Source: Pipra filicauda | Taxonomy: Eukaryota > Chordata > Aves > Passeriformes > Pipridae | Length of the DNA stretch: 64,000 bases | Direction: 5' to 3' | Assembly: GCF_003945595.2 (NCBI RefSeq) | Contig: NW_024104118.1 | Coordinates: 1,178,001-1,242,000, forward strand | In this document: positions 37,001-49,000 of the stretch, piece by piece | Position numbering within the stretch: the stretch's first letter is position 1 | Layout: every line of letters starts with the position of its first letter | Translations under genes and position numbers: made by a program | Notes under the pieces: generated by a model | What the model was told of the DNA's origin: nothing | What the model saw: the letters and a program-made list of their open reading frames with translations, nothing else | Databases searched by the model: none

Positions 37001-40000
37001 GTGGAGAGCACGTTTGTGTCCAATTTAAATCTTTCTCAGGGTGTGTGTTTTAGTTCCTTCAGGTTTTTGTTGGGATCTAGGGCACACACTGTTCCTGTTC
37101 CACAACTGAGTAGTGTCTTCAGCAGAGATGTAACACTGAACAGTTTGGTCGGTACCTCTGAGTACTGAGCTCTCTTAAATTTTGCATATCCAATATTTCT
37201 ACAGAAATGCTACAAAATGTGTTTGGTGGAAAAATGGAACCAGTGGTGTTAGTCCCTGTGTATGTCTTGATACCTCCCTGACAATGTCTGAGAGGTGTCT
37301 GCTTGAATGAGGGGTGATGGGGAGAAAATATGCACAAATAGTCAAATGAAAGATTGGAATCTGCTGGAAATCAATGTTCTTTTATTTTTATTAGAACACA
37401 ACAGCTCAGCATAATGCTGTCTTTCAGCTAAGCCCTTTTTTTGATGTCATTACGCGTTGCTGTTGTTGCTGGAGCAGTTTTAGTCACCATCCCAGGGAGA
37501 TGATGAGCAACTCTGTGTGTTAGAGCAGCAATGAATAAGATGAGTTTTCTATCCTTCACACTTGCAAACTTTTTTCTTCTGTCTTAGTCTGCTTGTGTGT
37601 CTCAAAGCCAGGCAGCCTCAGACAACTATGATATTTTGTGTGTGTGTGTGAGAAAATAGGATAGAAAATAAAGGTTTAGATATACTTGGTAGTATAGAAA
37701 TTTTTGGCAGAATGTTAGGAATTATTAGGAAAGGAATAGGGGACAGAAGAGAAGGTGGTGGTGTACCACTGTAGAAACTCATAGTGAGTGACTCTTACTG
37801 TGATCATCTTTATCTCTTCCCAAAAGCAGTGTAGGAAAAGTACAGAAACTGGAAACAGGAACAATCAGAAGTATCCAACAGTATTGAATGCAAAAAGAAT
37901 TTGGAGAAGAGATAACAAGAAGGGTATGATAAATAAAGTCACTTACACAGAAGATGAGTAGGAAAATTTTATTTATTATTTCTCGTGAAAAGGAATTAGG
38001 AATGTTTAATGATCAAACACCAAGGTTAAAATGACAGGAATGTTTTTCAAGACTTAGTATGTAGAATTCATTGTGATGCAATGCTTTGGTTGCCAAAACC
38101 ATGAATTCCTTCAGAAATCGGTATCACAAAGATTAAATTTCATCTTGGTTATTAAAAACAGAGGTTTGTTGAGTGAATTACAACAGCTTTTCAGGGCAAA
38201 TTGCTGCAACCTGGGTAGTTTTCCAAAGGAGAAGTGGCTCTGTACAGCACCATTGTGAGGGTCTCTGACAGACTCTGGTGAAGTTTTCTAACAAACCATT
38301 CTGTTATTTGATCAGGCACTAAAAAGAGCTGTGACTTTCATTTAGGAACCCTGCAGTGACCATCTCTGCTCCACGCCTGGCTCCTGCTGGTGTAAGTTGG
38401 GCTGATAAGGTCAAAGCCAACCATGGAACCAAAGCTGCCCATCCTGAGCTGGCAACAGCACAAGCCTGTCTGGCACCTCCGGCACAGAAGTCACTGCGGA
38501 AAAATGGCAAGTCCCTTTCAGTGCCTTAAGTTCTTTTTGCACAAACTGTGTGGTAAAAAGTTCATTCAGAATGTGATGACCTGTGTTCTAAGCAAAATTA
38601 GATCTAATTTTGCAACGTACGACATTTAAATTAAGTATGGAGATAAAAAATTAATGCCACTTTACGTTGTAACTGTTACGTTTGAGCCAAGAGTATGTTT
38701 TCTTGTGTAGGTAACGTTCCACTGTGTTGTCACTGACTAGAATTTGATCTGTTAAAATGCCAGTTTATAACACCCAGGAAAACAAAAGAACTTTGGTTAC
38801 AAACTGGCAGTCTAACTGACTGCAATTTGGGGTGGTTTAACGATATAAAGAATATTGCATGTCCAGGGATCTGTATAGAGCTCAAGATAGTTTTATGTGC
38901 CCTGGGAGAACACGTTATTAGAACTGTGCTGAAGTAACAGTTGTGTTTTTTCCTTTGAAGACAAGAGTTGCCACCTCTAGTTTTGAATTGTTTCTCTAGA
39001 GATTCTCCTTGGAGAACGTTTGATTCGGGGTCTTTTGTTCTAGAAGAGATTTGTTTAGTTGCAGACACAGCAAGCTACCATTTGGTTTCTTTGCACACAC
39101 ACTGGATCCCCGAGATTGCCTTCAGAGATGCATTTTTAATTTATTTTTTTCATGTGCGGTCCCAGATGACTTTCTGCAAAACCAGCAAGCAGGATGTAGA
39201 AATGGATATTCTGAAAGAAAATAAAAAGAAGTCAATTTTTTATTTTTTAAAGAAAAATTACGGGACGAGGATGTGTTAATTTAAGATAGTTGTACATTCA
39301 GCTTAGTGGTAGGAGGAGTCATGGATAGTGACTTGCAGACTTGTGGCATATTATAGAACTAAAATATCTTGTCCAGGTGTCTTGCAATGTAACCTGAGTG
39401 AGTTCAGTAGCCTGTGGATTCCTGTGCTGGAGCAGAACTGTCCAAACCATGCTCCCAAGGTGGTTTGGATGGGGACTGAGGGATGCTGTTTGTGTGAGGG
39501 AATAGTTTGCTCTCTACAGTTGCCCTGAGCTGGTTAGAGAGCAGGAGCTGTTTGGCTGAGTTTTCAACACAATAATTGGTGTGTAATTCCACTTTTAAGT
39601 ATGTGTCAGTAGTTGAAGCTCTTCATAACAAAACCTTTCTCTGGTGATTATTGCTCACATTAAAGCGACAGGCTCCAAGCTGTTTATCAGGGAATCTTGT
39701 GCATATGGAGAATGTTATTAGCTACAGAGGGAAAGTGATCTGTATTTCCATCTGGATAATGTATTTTTAAGAGACTAAAAGGAAAACAAAAGACCTTATC
39801 CTTATGTTAGCTTTAGAGGGATGAAGAGTCAGTCTTGTGCTGTCTTTTATTGGCTGTTACCTGCTGCTAATGAGCTCCAAAAAGAGTGAAACCACTTAGG
39901 CCCAAAAAGAGTGAAACCACCTACAAGTGTTCAGTAATCTTCAAATCAAATGTACTAATAAATTCAAACTTGAAACTTTCATTTGAAGAAGTAGCAGTCG

Positions 40001-43000
40001 TTCCTGCTAAAGACTTTGTGTATTCTTAAGAATCTCTGATTGCTGACATTGAACACTGGAGAATTTCAGTGATTTTCCTGTGGCTGAACTGTAATGGTTT
40101 TGACTAATCAAGTTCCCTGTAGGAGCATGTAATCCTTCATGTGGAAGCTAGAACCACTCTGGTAAAATCCAGTTATCCTCACTGAGTGGAGCACAAGAAA
40201 ATCTGGGAAGCTGACCCAAAGGGAGCCCCCGAGGCTCCTCACACGCATTAGTGAAGCAGCTGGGAGGCTCGTGTGTCATCTGCTCTGCCCCTTCCCCAGC
40301 TAATGCACTCCCAGCTGTTGGGTACATGTGGGCCTTGGGGGAAGGAGGATCCCCCCTGCCCCCTGTAATGCTCTCTTGCCCACCAAAAGCCCATCTGGGG
40401 CTTACAGCTTTTTGCAGGATTTCCCTGAAACACTTTTTCTCCAGTGATTTCCAACAGCATTATCATTAGGTCTCACAATGGTTTTCTGATGTGGATGAGT
40501 GGTATGATGCTGTATCTGTTTCATGGTTGATGCAATTTCCAAATTTAGCTAAATAAGTCCTTAGGGAGAGAGAAAATGCATTATTTTTCCAGATAGTCCT
40601 TTAATCTTTCCTTTTCTGGATGCATAATTAAATGAGGTTAAATCATCTTATCTCATTTCCCTCATTAAACTTACTATTACCCTCAATATGTTAATGAATT
40701 AAAAAAAAAATTGTATTTAATGCTTGAGTATTTTTTGCAATGTGAAACACAGTCTGTTCTTACTGTCTGACCAGTTTCTGGTCATGGATTCCCTGGTGCC
40801 CTGGTGAGATAGGTTATACAAATTCAGACTGTGTATTAAAAATGGAAGTAGGTGCTTACAATAGAACTTAGGAGAAAGGGCAATCCAGAACATGTGAACT
40901 TCTCAGAAATATTGAATGTTCTTTTCTGTTGCCACACTTGAAATCTAGTTGTTGTTTGGGCTCAGCTGTGCCCACCTGATCCTGTGGAAGCACGTGTGAC
41001 TTCTGCACATTGAGGACAAATTGCAGGAATGTCAGCACAGACAACAAGGGACAGTGTATTCCTGACTGGGTTGTCAAATTCTTAAGCACAATTTCCGTTG
41101 AAAATTTTAAGTTCAATCTTTTTTTATATTCCTTCCTCCCCTTCTGTTATTAAGTGATCATAAAAACTAGTCTGACAATTAACTGCTCTAATTAAAATCT
41201 TGGCTGGTAACACACCATCTCTTGTTATGACAGGTAAGTTTACCGTTGCTTACACCACTAAATTTCCTCTTTTCTAAAAAAACTCATTTTATTCTTTTGA
41301 TTTTCATGTCTTCTGCCCTGTAGCTGTGTTTTGTCTGAGTTCTTATTTCTAGATTTGCTTCCCTATTCTCAGGTAATCGTGGTTTCCAAAGTGCCTCTCG
41401 AATACAGTCATACTATTTTAGATTTCAAAAAAATTGGGGCTGAAGTTTAGTAATGACTGGGGAAGGTCAAATAGGTTTTGGTGGGATATGACTTGCAAGT
41501 AGATTTTACAATGGCCATACATGTCCTGAGGCAGAACTCCCAGGAGTTTGCACATAGCTGCCTGGATTTCAGTTCCTAATGTTTCCAGGGAGGCTCCTTG
41601 GGCACTTCTTCCAGATGGAGCAGCGAGCAGGGCCCTGGTGGCTCTGAGGGCCTCAGGGTAACAGATGGCTTTGTCACTTCATGTAACACAAGAGCAGGCA
41701 GGGACAGGGAAGTTCACATGAAACTAGAGAATGATCCAGGTAGTCAAATGAATTATTCATTGACAGAACTCTGGCAGTAATCAAATCCAGCATGTGATAC
41801 TTAGCCTGTGGAGATGGCTACTGGGCTATAAGAATTCCAGACTTAGGGAAAAAACGTGGAGGAAGGTTGGTGCCCCACTGACTATTAACTTTGCTTCAGA
41901 TTAGATGTGATCTAGTGTCAATGAATGTATTTATTTGTAAATGTTTTTGCAAACTCTTTGTTAAAAGCGTGTCTGGAAGTGACTGAATACCAAACTGATG
42001 GGTGAATTAAAAGGAACAAGTAACTTCTTGTGCACAACTAATTGTCAGATGGCATCACACTGTTAAACTGATTCCAGGTAGTTCAGGAGTCTGAATACAC
42101 GTTTGCATTAAAAACTGCTTTGTATTTAAAGAATTCACCAAACAATATTCTTTCAAACACAAGTATTTCTGGGCTGTTAAAATGCTTGGTTGAGTCTTGA
42201 GTAATAATTATGGATCTGACAGGGAACAAATGGAAATTAAAAATTGAACGTGTATGGCTTTTACAGAAAGAGTCATTCCTACTTTAGTAAGTGTGATTAT
42301 GGCTTTGCTATGCTCTGAGTAATTTTATTCTGATTAATTCTGTCATTTTAGACTACTAAGAAATATGCCATGAGACAAAGAATCAACTAGGCAAGACAGG
42401 CAAGAATATTCTTTTTTGGTAGAATTAACTTCAATAGATATTAGTAAAAGATAATAGAAGATATTGGTACAATTATTAAGAGATACATACGATTAATATA
42501 TCTTATTTATATGTTAATTAAATTATCTTTAGCTAGTAGTTACTACAAAAGGGTATCTTCTGATATTTTTAATGTAGAAAAGATGCCTTTAGGTAAGAGC
42601 TGACTCCAGTTTTCAGCAAGTAGAAGTGAGGTGTTTAGTTTTGCAAATGGCAACACAAGTTGCTGCAGCAAAGCAGTGGCGGTTTGTTGGTTGCTTTTAG
42701 CAGTTCTGAACAATCTCTCTGTTGTCTCTGTATTACTTGCCAGGGAAAGTTCTTGGCCAAGTTTTATCATAAGCTTTGTACAGCAGAGCCTTTGTGGTCC
42801 TGGCAGTTGCTGAGGTCCGTGGGGTGGGAGCTGTGGTACCCAAGGGGCCCGAGCAGTCCTTGTCCCATGGAGTGGGACACATTTGGCACAGGCCGTGTGC
42901 CGGGAGCTTTCTGCAGGAAATCTGGTTGTGATTGTTGTGGAATTAAACCCCTGTTCCCTGGAATATTGTTGGAGATAAGATTGTCTCTGAGAGGGCAATA

Positions 43001-46000
43001 ACATGCTTCCATCACTAGGTCCTGTAGATAATTATATTTTGTCTATATGAAGATGAAGAAATGAAAATAAAGCCAAAGTCTCTTACAGGGGTCAAATGGA
43101 AAGTCTGTGGTAAAGCAAAAAATACAATTGGAATCTTTCTGACTTCCATTCCCTTCTGCAGTCAGTGGGGCACTCTGAAATGTGTGCAAGTGCACATAGG
43201 GAAGGAGAGCAGAAAGGCTCTTTGCAGACCTGTCCTGTCTCTGGTTACCAGCAGGAATCTGAAGAGATTAGCCAGGTGATTCACACAGAGTTTGGGAATT
43301 TGGTTTAAAACACACAGCCGTTTTTCTAGAGTAAAACAGTTTCAATACTAAAACATTGAATTGAATTATCTTTTTGCATCTGTCATTACCAGTATTGTTT
43401 ATGTTTGTGAACAGTTTTATAGTTACATAAAAGCAGCTGTTACATGAGCTGCAGCAAAGATAATTTTCAGAACAGTGCTGTTAACCTCCCTGGTAACTCA
43501 GGATTTACACCAGCCTGTGGGCCAGGCTGCTGTGTTTTATCCTGAGACATTGAAAGAGCCCAGTATTTAAATGAACACTTAATGTGTGTAAAATGCTCAG
43601 TGCAAAGGCAGCAAAGGATGAAAGTGCCCTTAGTTGTGGTTTAGAGTCATTTCTGGTTTGCTGGTTACTAAAGATTGTTTAGACCAGTTCATGTGTTAAA
43701 CCTTAATATTTGAGCTCAAGCTCTAATCTTTATGCCTGAGCTGCATAACCATATTTGTTAGTAAAAACTTTAGAAAAACCCAGAGAATGATTTTTTTATG
43801 CAAGTTGTATTCTAGATTATTTCTCTCTCTAAAACAGGCCATGTAGTGTTGTTTTTTTTGCTTCTCTGCTCCTCCAGGTAAAAGTATTCTCCCACACCAT
43901 TCTCTTCCTTTTATGTGAATGATCCTAAGACCAGCTTATGCTAAAATTATATTGGACAATATCATAAAAGTTAGTTACAAGTTAGTTCTTGAGTTTTTTG
44001 CAGGAATTTTTGTTTAGCAAATAAGACAGGTGTGAGCTTACCTGTCACAGTCGTGAGTTGTACCGTCAGGCCTCAAAGAATCACTCACAGTTGTTTCAAG
44101 ACACATGGGGAATTGTGTGCTGCTATTAATTGCTGGCCACAAAAATGTTACACATTTAGGAGGGGGTTCACCTTTATACTCTGCAAATCTGGTCACACTT
44201 AAGACTTGATGCTTTAGGCAGACAAATTTAACTTTTCAGGTATGTACCAAGATTAGATATCAGAAATGTTGATCAGCAAGTTTTATGTAACAGCCATATA
44301 GAAATCAAAGTAAATTGGGGAAAACCTGCTTTTCTATTTTCTCTTTCAGTTTGCAGTCCCACTGTAGGAATGTTTTGCTCTTTCCTGGAATCCAGGAAAA
44401 GAAATTTTCCAAGAGCTGACACTGATTAGCGTATTTTTGTTATCAGAGTAGAGCAAATGGGAAAAAAAAAGTAAAGAAAATACTCTGGAAGAATAGTAAA
44501 CCACATTTCTGGGCAGTGCTTTCCACACTAAGTCGTGCAGTTATGTCTGTATGTGCACTTTGTTGTTACAAAGAAAAGCCAGAGTGTGGTTGCTTTGTTG
44601 TGCTTTACTGTCTCATGAAACGGCAACATGGGCATGGAAAACTTTAGTACATGTTGCCATTTTCCACACAGTTTTGTGCACGAGCAGCTTCCCTTTTTGC
44701 AGTAACAGAACAGGTCCCATGAATAGAGTTGTTCGGTGTCTGTGAAAGTAATAGCGCTCCTTGAAGTGAAAAGCTGTGCTAAAGAATATTTCATCGATCT
44801 TTTTGGTATTGATTTCTAAAGAGAACATTTTTCTCACACAACTCCTGTAATCCTGTAATAAAATAGTTGTTTCTAATGCTTCTATTTATATAAGTCCTCC
44901 TTTCTGAGCCCGGGGTGTGTTTTTTCGCTGTAGATCGGAAGGATGCCGAGGGCTGGGAGACGGTTCAGCGCGGAAGGCCCGTTCGATCCCGCTCCACAGC
45001 TTTGGCAACAAAACCTCCCGTGGCTGCAGAATCCCTCAAGTCCAGAGGTGACAGTGACAAAGAAAATGCCGTTTCTCCACCAGCAGAAAACAAGCCTGGG
45101 AGTTCAGTCACGGAGAGTGGAGCGTCCAAAAGCACAGAGCCGGGACAGCAGGATCCTTTACAGCAGCCTGAAGGTCCTCTGACTGAAAGGGCTCGGGTCA
45201 GTACATCATTTTAAACAGTTTTCTAACCTTAAATCTTACAACTTTTTCTTCAGAGCTTTTTCTGAAGGTGATGGTGTCTAGAGCTTTTATGCACTGACCA
45301 GATTGGAAAAGGATTTAAGAAATAATGGCTAGTTCAAGTTACATTTATGGAAATGCATTAAAATGTCGGCACAAATAGGGTAATTAAAATTATGTGGACA
45401 GCTTTTCCATCATTTCCAAAAAGTCGGGGCCAGGCACATCTCATACACAGATTTCAGGTAAAAAGATCCAAGTTTGGCAAGGTTATGAGCCCCTGAAATA
45501 AGTGGTTTGCATCACTCACTGTAAAGTTACCATGTATTTTCTTTAAATCTGTGTGACTCTAAGTGACTTTAAAAATCCGTGTGTTACGTTTTGTTAATTT
45601 GGCAAATGCCTCTTTTTAGTTCCCAGCAGGTGCCTCAGAAACCAACGGGAGCACCGGGACACCACTGCAAGGAGATTCCTCACAAGCAGCTCCTGAGATG
45701 CCTCCAGCTCTCCCCAACACTGACTGTGCTTCCAACGCTCTGCAGCTGAACGAAGCCTCCTCCCAGAGCACTGATCCTGTGCACTGGCATCAAATAGAAA
45801 AAGCTAAAACTGAAGCTGAAATGGATGCCTCAGATATTTCAAATGTGAGTGCTGCCAGACTGGTAAGAAATCTTGTAAGATCTCCAAGTGAATAATAAAT
45901 ATAAGCCTTAATTTTCTCACTCTGTGTTGCACAGCGTGTATTGTTAACCCGCTGCAAAAATTATAGAAAAGTCTATCAGGTACTGTAGAAAAAAGACAGA

Positions 46001-49000
46001 ATTTAATTCCAGTAAAGTTTCTGAACTTTAAGTAGAAAGATATAAATGTGTTATTTGGAAAAAAGATATTAGTGCTCTCACTCTTTTGATATTTGCACTA
46101 ATTTTTTATCTCCTTCCACTGTCAATCATTTTAAGTCACACTCATTAAATTCTTACTCCAGTTTTGCTAATGGTTCAAGCTGGAAACATTTAGGATATCA
46201 AAATTCTGTTAGAAACAAAGGTAGACCTCTGCCCTAGACTAGCTGAGCTGCTCTCCTGGGTCTTCCTTTACAACCAGCAATTTGGAGGAATGCTGTTCTT
46301 AAGCAATAAATGTGAAGTCAGTATTCTGTTTTTATGTGGCTTTCCAAAAACCATGTCCCTTCTTCTCTGGAGAAGAATTCTGCAGGTCTCAGGGTGTGTC
46401 TACTTTGCTGGGATTGTCTGAGTGGAGAGTTGCAGTGATGTTACCTAAAATCCAGGTTATACTTTCAGGTTTTGCTTTGGTTTTTTGTTTTTATTTGTTT
46501 TTCTTGTTTCAGAAACTAGATTAAAATTCTGATTTGCAGAGGTTTTCCTGTAAATCACTTTCCCTTTAACATCTTTTGCAAACTGGACTCCTGCTAGGTA
46601 ATTGCCAAGCCAGGTACCTGTTTGCTTTTAGAGCTGATTTCTAGCAACTCATCCACTAACATTGTTCCAGATGCTCAGTTATTAACACTTCAGGGTGCTG
46701 ACAGGTTGGTGGGATCTGTGTCTCTTGGAAGCATTTTACTGCTGCAGATTACACTGCTTTAAACACCAGTTTGTGTATTGTGGCACATTTTTGATTGCTG
46801 GAGTGGAAATGAACTGGTTAATACTGAACACTAGAGAAGGAAAAGACAGTCAGCATTTTCAGGCTTACATTCCTGCCTCACTCCCTTGTCATCCATGTTG
46901 AAAAAATAAGGACAGCCTGAGATTCCATTGTATTAACTACAGTAAAGTTTCCAGCTATGGTTCATGCAGATAATTTTCATCTTTAAATAGTACTTTGGAG
47001 CATGATTCTGTTTAAAAGGTAACAGCAGGCCATGCCTTGATGTCTCAGAGTATGCCTTGCTTAGTCCCTATGAGTGGGTATTTAAAACAATAATTACAGA
47101 AGAACTGTCTTTGTTGCTTTTAATGACAGTGTTTGTGTCATGTTTTGGAATGATGTGAGTGATAATTGATTTTGTAAATGTTCACATAGCTATTAAATGA
47201 GTTAATGGTTGCTAACAGTTTTAGTGGGGTTTATATTTCAGTTACCTTCACAAAGTATAGCAGTAAAAGAGCTACGAGTAATGAGAAGTTCAACAAAATA
47301 GCATATAATTCATATTAACTGTATGGAATCCCCTTTTCTGGGCTTGCTGGTGACTTTGTTTTTTTCTCTCCTGTGGTGTTTCCTGCAGTCCATGGCAGAA
47401 GTCCTTGCTAAGAAGGAGGAGTTAGCAGATCGCTTGGAGAAGGCCAATGAAGAAGCCATTGCCAGTGCCATTGCAGAGGAGGAGCAGTTAACCAGGGAGA
47501 TTGAGGCAGAGGAGAACAATGACATCAACATCGAGACTGACAACGACAGCGATTTCTCAGTCAGTGCCCACCTTATTTGAATGCACCCAAGTTCCAGCTG
47601 TCTCTGTTGACAGTGGAGTATGAATATAGAATTTGTTAATGTAATCTGTTTTACATGTCAGCTAAATAGTGTCATGTAATAATTACACCACACTAAGGTG
47701 TATTTAGGCTTACTAAGCTCCCAGCACAGTGCTGCTGAGTGGTACAGAGCTCTCTGATGTTGCAGCCGTTTTCCTGCTGCCTATTTCTGGGTGCAAAACA
47801 GGGGGGAACTGGGACTTTTGTCTTCATTGCTACCACACAAGAGTAGGTGAAGCAAAAGTCTCCACTTTTGCTGTCAGAAAGAGCAGGAACAGCATGTGTC
47901 TTTGGAGTGACCAGTTCAGTTTGGAAACGCTGCTGAATGTTGCTGATTTGGCACTGTTTAGTGTGTGTGTACACCTGTGAGTTAAGGTCTATGATTTTAC
48001 TGTCTGGTTCATATTGATTTTCAGGCTAGCATGGGCAATGGAAGCATATCTTTCTGTGGTTTGTCTATGGACTGGAATGATGTTCTGGCAGATTATGAAG
48101 GTAAATTTTCACGTTACTGTACTTACATGGAAATGATAGCAAAAATTTAGAAAAATGCCCATTTTACTCATGGCTCGTTAATTCAGAAGTTTCCCCAACA
48201 CCTAAATATTGTTCCAGGTTATGTTATTTTCTATGTTATTTCCTGAGGGAAGATGGATAGTTCATGTGTTCAGACTATCTCTGTGTGTCTTTGTTCTTCA
48301 GCTTTCTTTACCCATCTCTCTGTTAGAATTTTACATTTTTTTATCCGATTTTACCTTAACATTTGGATAAAAGCGTGATAAAATAATTAGGCCTTAAAAT
48401 GCTCAGAGATTAGAGGTAAATGTAACATTCTTCAGGCTGTGTTTGCACCTAGGCTCAAGGGAACCCATCCGAGAGAGAACGTCAGGAGGAGCTAATGCTT
48501 GTTAATCGCCCTTTTCCCAGAAAAGCTGTTTACATTATCCCCATCTTTGTTTTCCTCCTGCCCAGCTCGTGAGTCGTGGCGCCAGAGCAACTCCTGGGGA
48601 GACAGAGTGGAGGAGGAGCCTGCGCGTCCCCCCGGCCACGGGATCCACATGCACGAGAAACTGTCCTCGCCCTCCCGCAAAAGGTTCCTCCCTCCTTACC
48701 TGTCTGCCTGGGCCAGGGAAAACAGGCAGCCAAACCCATGGCTGCTTGAAGCTTTAAGTCTGTGGGTGGAAAGGGTTACAGAAAGCTCTAGATGTACTTT
48801 TTCATAATGGACTGGGCTCGTGCTGCATCGTCCACTAAAGATTTGAAGTCTAGAAGAAAAGTATTCACATTTACAGGAAATAATTGCCCTCCACTGGCCT
48901 ATTTTTTTTTTCTCTTTCTGAAATTACATAGAAATGCTAGCTACGCTGTCAGTTAACGTTGTCTCACTTGCTTTTGCTCTGCTTTGGTTTTTATTAAAAG

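Noticed and set aside
38507..38514. Normal GT donor four bases downstream of the GC donor
   Set aside because: Using it would add four bases and shift the frame into the next exon, which is conserved in the other frame.
42543..43004. ORFs on both strands (153 and 113 codons) in a SCAPER intron
   Set aside because: Overlapping antisense frames, no recognisable family and no flanking gene structure.
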